Shown piece by piece: positions 35,769 through 44,345 of a stretch of DNA of 64,000 nt (within the stretch, counting starts at the first letter, position 1; each line of letters begins with the position of its first letter). This DNA is from CANLBN01 sp050633825 (GTDB taxonomy: Bacteria; Pseudomonadota; Gammaproteobacteria; Pseudomonadales; Cellvibrionaceae), in NCBI GenBank assembly GCA_050633825.1, contig JBOEHG010000040.1:1-64000 (forward strand), in the 5' to 3' direction. Made by a program: the position numbers and the translations under genes. The notes beneath the pieces were generated by a model. It did no database searches. It saw only the letters and a list, made by a program, of their open reading frames with translations, and had not been told where the DNA came from.

Positions 35769-35839
35769 TTTTATTCCTTTTTATAGTTATAGTAAACAGT
35801 AGCCCGCTTCAAAATGGAGCTGCAAGGCATAGTTGCGTT

Positions 35840-36772
35840 ATGATATTACATTTATCTATATATATTTATTATTACAAAATCAGCAAACAGTTCAATAAAC
35901 AAGCCATCAAAAAATTTAGCAAAATAATAGCGGGCATTCTTTTACTGACACCATTAATAGCAACAACGGAACCATCTCAGCAAAAACGTATAGAAAAGCA
36001 CTTGGAAAATATGCCTAGAAATGCACATATGAGAGCCTATGGAAATCGTTGGGCCTGTAATCGAGGTTATCGTGAAGAGTCTCAATTATGTGTAGCCGTT
36101 CAACCACCTGCCAATGCTCATTTAGATTCCACTGGTACAGGATGGGTTTGCGAGCGAGGCTTTAAAAAAATGAAAGCGTCTTGTATACCTATTAAGGTTC
36201 CGCACAATGCTTATCTGGCCGATGCTTCACATGATCAGGGCTGGAAATGTAATCGCGGCTACCGAGAAATAAAAAATCAATGTATTGTCATTAATGTACC
36301 CTTAAATGCGCACCTCAATCATTCTTCTTATGGCCATGGCTGGGAATGCGATCCCGGATTTCATGAAAATGAGGAAAAGTGTATTCGTATCATTACTCCA
36401 AAAAATGCCTATTCAACAGACTCGTCCTATAGTAAAGGATGGAAGTGTTATAGAGGCTTTCAGGAGGTAGGCGCTAAGTGTATTGTTATTATTATTCCAG
36501 AAAATGCTTATCTTGAGCGTTTTGGAAAAAGCTGGGTATGTGAACGCGGTTTTAAAAAAAATAAAACTGTCTGCTCACCCATTAAACTTCCTAAAAACGC
36601 CTTTCTCGATTTATTGGGAAATGATTGGAGCTGTGAACGTGGATTTAAGAAAATGGATAAAACCTGTGCCATTTTCCAAATACCAACTAATGCACATATT
36701 AATTACTTGGGGAATGATTGGGAATGCGATAGAGAATATAGAAAAAAAGATAGTACTTGCCAATCGTTATAA
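35840..36772 (+). CDS. Exported protein with eight Cys-containing tandem repeats
   Basis: 310 aa. Signal-anchor-like N-terminus (a first hydrophobic stretch, then KKFSKIIAGILLLTPLIATT). From about residue 58, eight repeats of 29-34 residues follow the pattern PxNAhL...GxxWxCxRGaa+..x.xCxxI. Each repeat has two cysteines, which are likely to pair as a disulfide, and a Trp-x-Cys core, so it resembles a stack of small disulfide modules. Repeats 3-5 are slightly longer (SSxxxGW insert) than 1-2 and 6-8, suggesting internal duplication. Not a repeat family I can name. SD is weak (AAGG about 13 bases upstream). Confidence 0.7.
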   Translation: MILHLSIYIYYYKISKQFNKQAIKKFSKIIAGILLLTPLIATTEPSQQKRIEKHLENMPRNAHMRAYGNRWACNRGYREESQLCVAVQPPANAHLDSTGTGWVCERGFKKMKASCIPIKVPHNAYLADASHDQGWKCNRGYREIKNQCIVINVPLNAHLNHSSYGHGWECDPGFHENEEKCIRIITPKNAYSTDSSYSKGWKCYRGFQEVGAKCIVIIIPENAYLERFGKSWVCERGFKKNKTVCSPIKLPKNAFLDLLGNDWSCERGFKKMDKTCAIFQIPTNAHINYLGNDWECDREYRKKDSTCQSL

Positions 36773-36864
36773 AGGCTTCAAGGAGTTCTGATCTATTTTA
36801 CCCATAAAAAACTCTGGTTTGATCAGGTATTACTTCCGTTAATTCCAGCATAAAAATAATAGCA

Positions 36865-36886
36865 TTAGCACTATTTATAGCGCTAA
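36865..36886 (-). terminator. Terminator after the MurE-like gene
   Basis: TTAGCACTAT-TT-ATAGCGCTAA (one wobble). On the minus strand it is followed by TGCTATTATTTTTATG, a T-rich stretch. It lies 16 bases after the MurE-like stop. Confidence 0.75.
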
Positions 36887-36901
36887 CACCTAATAGAATT
36901 A

Positions 36902-38029
36902 TTATTTAATAGAGACATCAATATTTTTAGCTGTTGATATACTGGCAACAGTAGCTTCATTTTTTAAGCGAGCAGTTATCGCTTCACTGACTTGCTCTCT
37001 ATCATCAAAGTGTATCGTTTCTAACGCTAAAATTTGGTAGGTTTCATGACCTTTACCTAGTAAAATAACGACATCATTACGTTGAGACCGATTAATAATT
37101 TCTTTAATAGCATCCTTTCTGTCTTGAACCAAAATAAAATCTCTAAATTTACCCGATATACCCTTTACGATATCACCCATAATAAGAAGACTATTTTCTG
37201 AACGAGGATTGTCATCAGTAATAACCAGAAAATCGGCAATATTACTGGCAATTTTCCCCATTTTTGAGCGTTTCCCTTGATCCCGATTACCACCACAACC
37301 AAACAATACAAGTAACCGTCCATTTTGATAGCTTGCAATTCTTTTGACTGTTACCAGAACATTTTCCATTGCATCAGGAGTATGAGCATAATCAATTATA
37401 ACCATATAGTCTTGATCTTTTTCTATCTTTTCTAAACGTCCTCTGGGTGGCGGGCATGATGACAAGACCCGTTGTATACAGTCTTCATTAATGCTCATAT
37501 AACGAAGTATTCTTGCAGCTGCTTTAATATTTAGCAAATTAAAATAGCCCAATAAAAGCGTATTGAAATCAATTACTTCATTTTTAAAATGATTAGGGTA
37601 TATTTTTTTTGCAGCACCATCACGCATAAAACCTAATTTAACAGCCTGGTAATTTTCAAAGGTCTTGTGGTAGTCTAAGTGATCCTGAGTGATATTAGTG
37701 AGCAATTTTATATCAAAATCAATCCCTGCCACTCGAGATTGATCAATGCCTTCAGATGTTACCTCCATAACAAAATGTGTACCACCTTGATCCAGGTGTG
37801 TACGCATAAGCCGTAAGATATCAACCGACTCTGGAGTCGACAAATCATTACTACCAGAATTAAATGTACCCAAAACAAAGGGCTTAAATCCAGCGGCTTT
37901 TAAAACTTCGCCAATCAAATAGGTAACAGTTGTTTTTCCATTGGTTCCCGTAACACCAATAACATAGAGGCTTTCAGAAGGGTTTCCGTAATGATTATGC
38001 GCATGAGCGGCGAGTTCTTTAGGTGTCAT
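36902..38029 (-). CDS. Truncated MurE-like Mur ligase paralogue (375 aa)
   Basis: Mur ligase family member, closest to MurE by its motifs: P-loop GVTGTNGKTTVTY (GTNGKTT at 28-34), ITQDHLDYH, VIIDYAHTPDAMENVL, GCGGNRDQGKRSKMGKIA, DNPRSE (meso-diaminopimelate-type signature) and LLGKGHETYQ. But at 375 aa it lacks the N-terminal UDP-MurNAc-binding domain and about 70 residues of the central domain just after the region where the carbamylated lysine lies (ENYQAVKLGF). So it is unlikely to be the essential MurE and may ligate another substrate. ATG overlaps the upstream 54-aa gene (ATGA). Confidence 0.82.
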   Translation of the reverse strand: MTPKELAAHAHNHYGNPSESLYVIGVTGTNGKTTVTYLIGEVLKAAGFKPFVLGTFNSGSNDLSTPESVDILRLMRTHLDQGGTHFVMEVTSEGIDQSRVAGIDFDIKLLTNITQDHLDYHKTFENYQAVKLGFMRDGAAKKIYPNHFKNEVIDFNTLLLGYFNLLNIKAAARILRYMSINEDCIQRVLSSCPPPRGRLEKIEKDQDYMVIIDYAHTPDAMENVLVTVKRIASYQNGRLLVLFGCGGNRDQGKRSKMGKIASNIADFLVITDDNPRSENSLLIMGDIVKGISGKFRDFILVQDRKDAIKEIINRSQRNDVVILLGKGHETYQILALETIHFDDREQVSEAITARLKNEATVASISTAKNIDVSIK

Positions 38030-38190
38030 TCCGGTAATTTTTTGTCAGTGGTTTTCCGTTTTTCATCAAGCTCAGCATAGCGAACCGCATCATTCAAATT
38101 GTCATACCTAAATGATTTATAAGAATAGATAACTTTTTTTTCATCAGTAATCCCATGCCTCATCATTAAGGCCTCGTCATTTTTACTCAT
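38026..38190 (-). CDS. 54-aa protein translationally coupled to MurE-like ligase
   Basis: MSKNDEALMMRHGITDEKK start, then a basic/aromatic middle (VIYSYKSFRYDNLNDAVRYAELDEKRK). Start ATG 38190 has GAAGG about 8 bases upstream; the in-frame extension to 38229 is less likely. Its stop overlaps the MurE-like ATG by four bases. Family not recognised. Close coupling makes it a candidate partner or substrate of the ligase; that is inference. Confidence 0.6.
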   Translation of the reverse strand: MSKNDEALMMRHGITDEKKVIYSYKSFRYDNLNDAVRYAELDEKRKTTDKKLPE

Positions 38191-38242
38191 ATTAACACCT
38201 TCTATATTCATTCTATCTTTAACAATCAAACTATCAGATCAA

Positions 38243-38371
38243 TTAACTCAACGCTTTTTCTACAAAAGTATTACCTATTTCTTTTTTGGCTTTCTTTTTT
38301 GCCTTTTTTTCTTTTTGCGTCATTAAAGGTTTCTTTTTGTTTTCTTTGTTACTATTTCTTTCTTTACTCAT
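38243..38371 (-). CDS. Very basic small protein, 42 aa
   Basis: Found by manual translation: MSKERNSNKENKKKPLMT then a lysine-rich block (QKEKKAKKKAKKE) and IGNTFVEKALS. GAG lies 8 bases before the ATG. It may bind nucleic acid through its charge, or simply be a low-complexity false positive; the ordered C-terminus and placement between small genes favour a real gene. Confidence 0.5.
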   Translation of the reverse strand: MSKERNSNKENKKKPLMTQKEKKAKKKAKKEIGNTFVEKALS

Positions 38372-38411
38372 CTTTAATCTCACTTTTTAGATTTTGGATA
38401 TTCATTTGCAC

Positions 38412-39266
38412 TTACTTTAAAAAGGTTACTGTAACTTCAAACCCACTTGTTTTCGACGTTCTTGAAAAAGTTAGTGTAGCGTCATGTAAATCACAAATTC
38501 GCTTAGCGATAGACAGGCCAAGACCACTTCCTGATTTGGTATCACAGCTCACTTTTTTAAAACGCTCCAAAACCAAGTCGTATTGATCGGGAGGAATACC
38601 TGGCCCATTATCGATTATCGATAATGAGATATTGTTCTTTCTATTCTTTACTTGCGTGGTTACCTTTTCCCCTTGAGGACTATAATGTATCGCATTACGA
38701 ATCAGGTTATGCAGAAGTATTGATAAACTACCCTCATCGGCTTGCAAAAAACAATCTCTCCAGGGGTTCATAGCCAGTATTACCCCTTTGCCTTCAGCCA
38801 CATCCACTAGCTCACCCACTACTCGAGCGGATAATTGACCGATATTCACCTTAGATTTGATAAGATCAACCGGATCAATAGATAACCGTGAAAGAATAAG
38901 TAGTTGTTCAATAAGTCTTTCACTGTGTGCAACTGCTGTTAAAATATTTTTATGTGCTTTTTCCTGTAAAGTATAATCTTGGCTGCTCATAGCCAGCTCT
39001 GTTTGCAAACGAATGCCCGCAAGTGGTGTGCGTAATTCATGTGAAACATTGGCAGAAAACTCTTGCTCAAATTTAGAGCGATGACCAAAGTAGTCTGTTA
39101 AGCATTCAATAGCATTGATAAGTGATTGAGTTTCTTTGGATACATTACTCTTATCAATTGACTTAAGTACTTCCAGTATCCGCTTCTCAATATCTAATAA
39201 AGCCTTATCTGTTTCACGCATGTAACCGTTTACCGCCCAATCATTAAGCCTCTTACGGTGTCGCAA
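38412..39266 (-). CDS. Sensor histidine kinase core without transmembrane segments
   Basis: 284 aa. HisKA with His76 (NVSHELRTPLAG) and HATPase_c with NLIRNAIHYSPQG, DNGPGIP and GSGLGLSIAKR. The catalytic half resembles QseC/PmrB-type kinases, which are normally about 450 aa with two membrane segments and a periplasmic domain. None of that is present; the N-terminal 70 residues are a helical linker, so it is a soluble kinase. It overlaps the response-regulator gene by 14 bases, so the shortening is a stable gene architecture rather than a window effect. Confidence 0.87.
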   Translation of the reverse strand: MRHRKRLNDWAVNGYMRETDKALLDIEKRILEVLKSIDKSNVSKETQSLINAIECLTDYFGHRSKFEQEFSANVSHELRTPLAGIRLQTELAMSSQDYTLQEKAHKNILTAVAHSERLIEQLLILSRLSIDPVDLIKSKVNIGQLSARVVGELVDVAEGKGVILAMNPWRDCFLQADEGSLSILLHNLIRNAIHYSPQGEKVTTQVKNRKNNISLSIIDNGPGIPPDQYDLVLERFKKVSCDTKSGSGLGLSIAKRICDLHDATLTFSRTSKTSGFEVTVTFLK

Positions 39267-39918
39267 TCATGATTCGATAGCCGACATATTTAATTGTTTC
39301 GATGGTTTTTTTTCCCAATTTTTTACGAAGATGTGAGATATGAACTTCTATTGTATTGCTCTCAACCTCCATACCCCATCCATAAAGGCTATCCTCCAAC
39401 ACTCGTTTCGAAAATACTTTACCGGGTTTTTCCATGAGTATTTGCAGTAGCGCAAACTCCTTCGATCCAAGATGAATAGGTTTATCCTTGACCGTTACTA
39501 TTCGGTTAGAGGTATCCAGTGTGATTGCACCAACCACTAGCTGTACACTTGCATGTCCGTCTCTGCGACGATGCAATGCTCGTACTCTCGCTTTTAATTC
39601 GTCGAGATCGAAAGGTTTTGTCAGATAATCATCAGCGCCTGTATCCAAGCCCTTGATCTTATCGCATATATCGTCATAAGCCGTGAGTATAAGAATAGGT
39701 ATATCGTTTCTTTTTGCTCTAACTTCAGTAAGTAAATCGAGCCCAGAACCATCCGGCAAACCAATATCTAGCAAAAGCATGTCATAGTGATGAGCTGCAA
39801 GGGCTTGACTTGCAGACTTGCTACTTTCAACCCAATCTACCGCATAGCTTTCAAGTTTCATTGCTATCAATAAGCCATCACCGATAATCTTATTATCTTC
39901 CACTATCAGTAGTCGCAT
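39253..39918 (-). CDS. OmpR-family response regulator (QseB-like)
   Basis: 221 aa. Receiver with acidic patch (VEDN), phospho-acceptor Asp51 (LLLDIGLPDG) and KPFD; winged-helix C-terminus (LGSKEFALLQILMEKPGKVFSK, EVHISHLRKKLG, IKYVGYRIM). Partner of the downstream soluble kinase. Targets unknown; the neighbouring MurE-like gene is a candidate. Confidence 0.93.
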   Translation of the reverse strand: MRLLIVEDNKIIGDGLLIAMKLESYAVDWVESSKSASQALAAHHYDMLLLDIGLPDGSGLDLLTEVRAKRNDIPILILTAYDDICDKIKGLDTGADDYLTKPFDLDELKARVRALHRRRDGHASVQLVVGAITLDTSNRIVTVKDKPIHLGSKEFALLQILMEKPGKVFSKRVLEDSLYGWGMEVESNTIEVHISHLRKKLGKKTIETIKYVGYRIMIATP

Positions 39919-39992
39919 ACAAGCCTTCGTGAAATTACTTACGCCAGATGGCCGAAAGCCGATACTAACAGCTATCCCAAAGTTATAATGTG

Positions 39993-40145
39993 CTATTTAT
40001 TAGGCGCGTCACTGATGAGGCTATATTTTCTACCGCCTTCAGTTGCCCTTTTCAACATTTTCTGTGCTGGGTTTTCTTTAAATTTTGCCTTAGTTTCTTT
40101 TACTTGAGGAAGCGCTTGGTTTTGTTGCGGCAATTTAGTTGTCAT
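39993..40145 (-). CDS. Small protein of unknown function, 50 aa
   Basis: Found by manual translation of the minus strand: MTTKLPQQNQALPQVKE then KFKENPAQKMLKRATEGGRKYSLISDAPNK. GAGG lies about 11 bases before the ATG. Composition is coding-like (helical, charged), and it sits upstream of the two-component genes in the same direction. The opposite-strand 60-residue reading frame here is rejected as its shadow. Confidence 0.5.
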   Translation of the reverse strand: MTTKLPQQNQALPQVKETKAKFKENPAQKMLKRATEGGRKYSLISDAPNK

Positions 40146-40743
40146 GATAAGTGGCCCTCAGAAAATAGGTAAATTGATTGAAAAAGAATAGAGGATTAAC
40201 CTATAGCAACTAAACTAACTTTGTGTTTGCCTTGTTGCACCCAGCCTCCACTCCTTGAAAGTAACTATACCTTTTCTACCTTAAGCCCACCTTAAAGAGC
40301 CATACTTAGCCGGTATCTTGTAAATTGAGCTTCACCTAAGCAACCACACTTGACTTGCTCTGAGTGCGCTAGGTTGAGCTATGAAGCAATGGATTTGCCA
40401 AAAACTGTAATATTCCACTCCAAATGAAGAAAGCTCAAAAAAACCCACTTAGCTCATAAAAATGGAAAACTCCCCCAGCATAACTCAAGCCATAAAATAT
40501 TGAATTTAAAAGAGTTTTTTCACTGATACCAATGATCAAGCTAAGCTTAATGCCTATTTTTAAACTTCAATTAGCGACTCGTTGATAGCCAGCTCAAATG
40601 GCCCAAGTATTGAACGTTAAATAACAAAAAGAAGGTTGAGGTTTCATTTTAAAACGTTATGTTATAACATAATATTTTGATTAAAAATCAAGTGTAAATA
40701 CCTAACCTCCCACACACAAATATAGACACGTGAGCACTTCTAA
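40146..40743. other. Long intergenic region upstream of the zinc block
   Basis: About 600 bp. Apart from the Zur-type palindrome at 40657-40672, close to the start of the first COG0523 gene, I see no gene, terminator or tRNA on either strand. Stops interrupt all frames and no strong ribosome site was found. It may hold a small RNA, but I have no evidence for one. Confidence 0.5.
40657..40672. promoter_or_regulatory. Zur-type palindrome TTATGTTATAACATAA
   Basis: Perfect 16-bp dyad matching the GTTATNNTATAAC core of Zur boxes, 72-87 bases before the COG0523 start. The identical 16 bp recurs between znuA and znuC. Confidence 0.9.
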
Positions 40744-41964
40744 ATGAATATAACCGAGACAAGTAAACTACCTGTCACAGTTCTTTCTGGGTTTCTTGGC
40801 GCTGGAAAGACCACTGTATTAAGCCATATCTTAAATAATCGTGAAGGCCGCAAGGTAGCGGTTATTGTTAACGATATGAGTGAAATCAATATTGATTCCG
40901 CCATTGTGCAAAATGAAGTTTCGCTAAATCACAGTGAAGAAAAGATTGTGGAGATGAGCAATGGCTGTATTTGCTGTACTTTGCGTGAGGACTTACTTCT
41001 AGAAGTAGAAAAACTCGCCAAAGAAAAACGTTTTGATTATCTGGTCATCGAATCCACCGGGATTTCCGAGCCTTTACCTGTAGCAGAAACCTTTACTTTT
41101 GCGGATGAAAATGGGGTTTCCTTATCCGATGTATCTACTTTGGATACAATGGTCACTGTGGTTGATGCTGTGAACTTTCTTACTGACTATGATGAGGCTC
41201 AATCTTTAAAAGATAAAGGAGAGCACTTGGGCGATGAGGATGAACGCAGTGTCGCAGACCTATTAGTTGATCAAGTAGAATTTGCCGATGTCATCTTAAT
41301 CAGTAAAACAGATTTAATCGACACACCCGCATTGGAACGCTTAATCGCCATATTAAAAACCCTCAACACCTCTGCTGTCATTACTCCCATTCAAAATGGT
41401 CAAGTTAAGCTTGATAATGTTCTGAATACAGGTTTATTTGATTTTGAAAAAGCACAGCAAGCACCGGGATGGCTTAAGGAAATGCGGGGCGAACATGTTC
41501 CAGAAACAGAAGAATATGGCATTGGTAGCTTTAGTTATATTGCGAGGAAACCTTTCCATCCAGAAAAGTTTTATCAATTCCTGCATAACACTCAACAATA
41601 CGGCAAACTCATCCGCTCTAAAGGTTACTTTTGGTTAGCAACGCGGCCTGAGTTCGCAGGCCAATGGAGTCAGGCCGGCGGCATTGCTCGCTATGGTTTC
41701 GGTGGCATGTTCTGGAAATCAGTACCCAAAGAAAATTGGCCAACGGATGAAACCTATTTAGAGTCCATTCAAGAAAATTGGGTAGAACCCTTTGGAGATA
41801 TGCGACAGGAGCTTGTATTTATTGGTCAAGGCTTGGATAAAAATCAAATCATAGAAGCCTTGGATAACTGCTTATTATCTGGGGAAGAATTACTCCAAGG
41901 CAAACAATTTTGGCAAACCTTAGCTGATCCATTTCCCGCATGGCAAGAAAATAATGCAGCTTAA
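40744..41964 (+). CDS. COG0523 (CobW/ZigA-type) zinc-handling GTPase
   Basis: 406-aa G3E GTPase. Walker A GFLGAGKTT (16-24), metal-binding CxCC at Cys75/77/78 (NGCICCTL), Walker B region VIESTGISEP, base recognition SKTD. C-terminal CobW_C domain (GSFSYIARKPFHPEKF). A Zur box upstream and the zinc neighbours point to the Zur-regulated ZigA/YciC subfamily thought to deliver zinc in starvation, rather than CobW of cobalamin synthesis. Overlaps the DUF1826 gene by 11 bases. Confidence 0.92.
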   Translation: MNITETSKLPVTVLSGFLGAGKTTVLSHILNNREGRKVAVIVNDMSEINIDSAIVQNEVSLNHSEEKIVEMSNGCICCTLREDLLLEVEKLAKEKRFDYLVIESTGISEPLPVAETFTFADENGVSLSDVSTLDTMVTVVDAVNFLTDYDEAQSLKDKGEHLGDEDERSVADLLVDQVEFADVILISKTDLIDTPALERLIAILKTLNTSAVITPIQNGQVKLDNVLNTGLFDFEKAQQAPGWLKEMRGEHVPETEEYGIGSFSYIARKPFHPEKFYQFLHNTQQYGKLIRSKGYFWLATRPEFAGQWSQAGGIARYGFGGMFWKSVPKENWPTDETYLESIQENWVEPFGDMRQELVFIGQGLDKNQIIEALDNCLLSGEELLQGKQFWQTLADPFPAWQENNAA

Positions 41965-42613
41965 TAATATCATCTCCGATCATAACTGGCCTGCACCTGA
42001 AGCAGGCCATGACCCGTCGATATTGACATCAATTTATGCAGACAAAGTTAATATTGCTATTTGGCAACGACAACATCAGCAAATGCTTGATGCTTACGCT
42101 GAAGAATGGATTAACCACTGCCCTTCTCATACACCGCGCTTATTGCTATCTGTGGAAAAAGCTAATGAGCAATTAGAGAAATTACTTCCTGACTTGCACC
42201 ACAAAAATAAATTTCAGCAAGATATCGTATTGCTTGTTGATATGTTCGCCTGCTTATTTGACACCAAAGAAGTCGGCTTACGCTTAACCCCCTTAAAAAA
42301 AGCAATGTGTCCTAAATTTCATGTTGATAATATCCCCTGTCGTTTAATAACAACTTATGGTGGCTTAGGAACAGAGTGGCTATTAGAAGGAAATGTAGAT
42401 CGCAACCGTTTGGGAAAAGGAGCTAATGGCTTACCAGACCATGAATCAGGTATCCTCCAAGCAGATAAAACAATACAACAACTAAGCTCACAACACGTTG
42501 CCTTATTAAAGGGAAGCGGTTGGTTGGGCAATGAAGATTATGGGCTGGTACACCGTTCGCCCTCTTTATCCGACGGGCAAGCTCGTTTATTACTTACATT
42601 AGACTTTTCTTAA
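41954..42613 (+). CDS. DUF1826-family protein
   Basis: 219-aa cytoplasmic protein of unknown biochemical function. DUF1826 genes are often found beside COG0523 genes under Zur. Conserved region VDMFACLFDTKEVGLRLTPLKKAMCPKFHVDNIPCRL contains Cys and His that could bind metal; a second block is LITTYGGLGTEW. It overlaps the COG0523 stop, consistent with one operon with zur. Confidence 0.8.
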   Translation: MQLNNIISDHNWPAPEAGHDPSILTSIYADKVNIAIWQRQHQQMLDAYAEEWINHCPSHTPRLLLSVEKANEQLEKLLPDLHHKNKFQQDIVLLVDMFACLFDTKEVGLRLTPLKKAMCPKFHVDNIPCRLITTYGGLGTEWLLEGNVDRNRLGKGANGLPDHESGILQADKTIQQLSSQHVALLKGSGWLGNEDYGLVHRSPSLSDGQARLLLTLDFS

Positions 42614-42636
42614 TAATTATAAAAACGATAAATCGT

Positions 42637-43107
42637 ATGAAAACCTCCAGTAAAATTATTAGTCTTGCTGAAAAAGAATGCCAAGAAAAAGGCGAAAAAC
42701 TCACAAAAAAAAGAAAAACAATATTACTAGCACTTTTGGAGTCAAAAAAAGCGATATCCGCTTACGAGCTAGCCGATTACTGTAAACAACATTTCAATGA
42801 AATAATACCGGTGATGTCTATTTACCGTATATTAGACTTTTTACAAACTCAAGGGTTAGCACACAGGTTAGATTTAGCGAATAAATATGTAGCATGTTCT
42901 CATATAGCTTGTGGCCATAAGCATAAACTTTCACAATTTTTAATTTGCGATCAATGCCAATGTGTTGAAGAGATAAATATCGATTCATCAGCGCTTAAAA
43001 ACTTACAAGCACTTATTGATAAAACAGGTTTTCATTTAAATAAACCTCAACTAGAGCTTAATGGTACTTGTAAACAGTGTTTCTTAATTCAAACGAATAC
43101 TGGATAG
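42637..43107 (+). CDS. zur: Zinc uptake regulator Zur (Fur family)
   Basis: 156 aa. N-terminal winged helix (SAYELADYCKQHF, VMSIYRILDFLQTQGLAHRL), regulatory His/Cys region (HIACGHKHKLSQFLICDQCQCVEE) and a terminal CKQC, giving the structural zinc site of Zur-type proteins. It resembles E. coli Zur in the SAYEL and YRxLDFLxxQG blocks. It is the third gene of the COG0523-DUF1826-zur run, so under a Zur box it would be autoregulated. Confidence 0.9.
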   Translation: MKTSSKIISLAEKECQEKGEKLTKKRKTILLALLESKKAISAYELADYCKQHFNEIIPVMSIYRILDFLQTQGLAHRLDLANKYVACSHIACGHKHKLSQFLICDQCQCVEEINIDSSALKNLQALIDKTGFHLNKPQLELNGTCKQCFLIQTNTG

Positions 43108-43269
43108 TGATTACATAAACTTAAATGACAAACTCAATAAACCTAACTGTTCGGCAACTATTCAAATCACCTCTACTACTTATTTTTTACCCTTTCACAC
43201 ATATGCTCACTCACACAATACTTGAACATTCCATACACTTCAATAAAAAGGCTATTATGAGGTAAAACC

Positions 43270-43695
43270 ATGAATTCATCAAAACTTGACCAACTGTCTG
43301 AAGAACAAATTAAAAAAGCACCCGAAGAAAATTATATGAATGAGGAACAACTTGCTTTTTTTAAAAATAAATTACTAGAACTCTACGAATCAACAGTCAC
43401 ACGAATTCAAGAGGTAAAAGATCAAATGGCTAACCCTCTGGATTTTAGCGACGCAAATGATAGAGCTTCTTGGGAGGAGCAATCGAGTATTGCTCTTCGA
43501 ATTGTCGAACGAGAACAAAAATTATTGCCAAAAATTCGACAATCACTGGAGCGTATTCGCTCGGGTGATTATGGTTACTGTTTGGAGTCTGGTGAGCCAA
43601 TTGGTATTCCGCGACTTTTGGCAAGACCCACCGCCGAATACTGTGCAGATGTAAAAGCCGTTAGCGAACTTAAGGAAAACCACTATAAAAGCTAG
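43270..43695 (+). CDS. dksA2: DksA-family protein with two of four zinc cysteines (DksA2-like)
   Basis: 141 aa. Coiled-coil tip with the two acidic residues (DFSDANDRASWEEQ, D61 and D64 region) and the C4 zinc-finger region YGYCLESGEP...LLARPTAEYCADV. Compared with E. coli DksA only two of four cysteines remain (C104 and C125); the other two positions are Ser107 and Val128. This is the pattern of zinc-independent DksA2-type proteins, which replace DksA when zinc is short. It lies between zur and hisI. No clear Zur box within the 160-bp gap, so the promoter link is inferred. Confidence 0.9.
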   Translation: MNSSKLDQLSEEQIKKAPEENYMNEEQLAFFKNKLLELYESTVTRIQEVKDQMANPLDFSDANDRASWEEQSSIALRIVEREQKLLPKIRQSLERIRSGDYGYCLESGEPIGIPRLLARPTAEYCADVKAVSELKENHYKS

Positions 43696-43756
43696 CGTTT
43701 ATCAACACCCATGACTGTTAACCCAGCATAAGCTTACACAGGATTAATAGTATGTG

Positions 43757-44176
43757 TTAGATGCTAACGGGTTCGCTATTAATAGCAACTTGCTTATCAT
43801 CAACACGCAAATAAAAACAATTAGGACGGTTTGTGTGGCACGCTGGGCCAGTTTGGTCCACTAAACACAATACGGTGTCTCCATCACAATCGATTCGCAT
43901 TTCAATAAGCCTTTGAATATTGCCCGAACTTTCTCCCTTATACCAGAGCGCTTGACGGGAGCGAGACCAATAGCACATTTGACCTTTTTGTAAGGTTTCT
44001 TCTAATGCTTCCCGATTCATCCAAGCTAACATCAATACCTCACCAGAAGCATGTTGCTGGGTAATAACAGGTATCACCCCTTGCTGATTAAATTGGAGAT
44101 GGCCTAACACTTCTGCCAAAGAGACCGTATGCCCCAGAGCAAATTCTTCGAGCGACTTAAAGTAAGCATTTTCCAT
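43757..44176 (-). CDS. hisI: Phosphoribosyl-AMP cyclohydrolase paralogue (HisI-like)
   Basis: 139 aa from ATG 44176; the extension to 44233 is a hydrophobic low-quality N-terminus. Core motifs VLMLAWMNREAL, YWSRSRQALWYKGESSGN and the zinc-binding stretch DCDGDTVLCLVDQTGPACHTNRPNCFY are kept, so it should open the PRAMP ring in histidine synthesis. No other histidine genes are near. A free-standing HisI paralogue inside a Zur/COG0523 cluster fits a zinc-sparing or zinc-priority duplicate, as described for other COG0523 clusters. Confidence 0.88.
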   Translation of the reverse strand: MENAYFKSLEEFALGHTVSLAEVLGHLQFNQQGVIPVITQQHASGEVLMLAWMNREALEETLQKGQMCYWSRSRQALWYKGESSGNIQRLIEMRIDCDGDTVLCLVDQTGPACHTNRPNCFYLRVDDKQVAINSEPVSI

Positions 44177-44345
44177 TAAAAATAAACCAGCAAAACAATG
44201 AATACTAATTAAAAATAGTAAGGTGAAAAACAATAAGATAAAAATCTATAAATATAAACAGTAACGCTAAAATTGAGTTTTTCAGTGTTACCTTTTACTA
44301 GTTTCTAATTATTAGTTATGAACTAACACACCGGAACCAAATAAC

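Noticed and set aside
39990..40172. Plus-strand 60-residue reading frame
   Set aside because: It is the antisense shadow of the minus-strand 50-aa gene at 39993-40145, which has a better ribosome site and composition.
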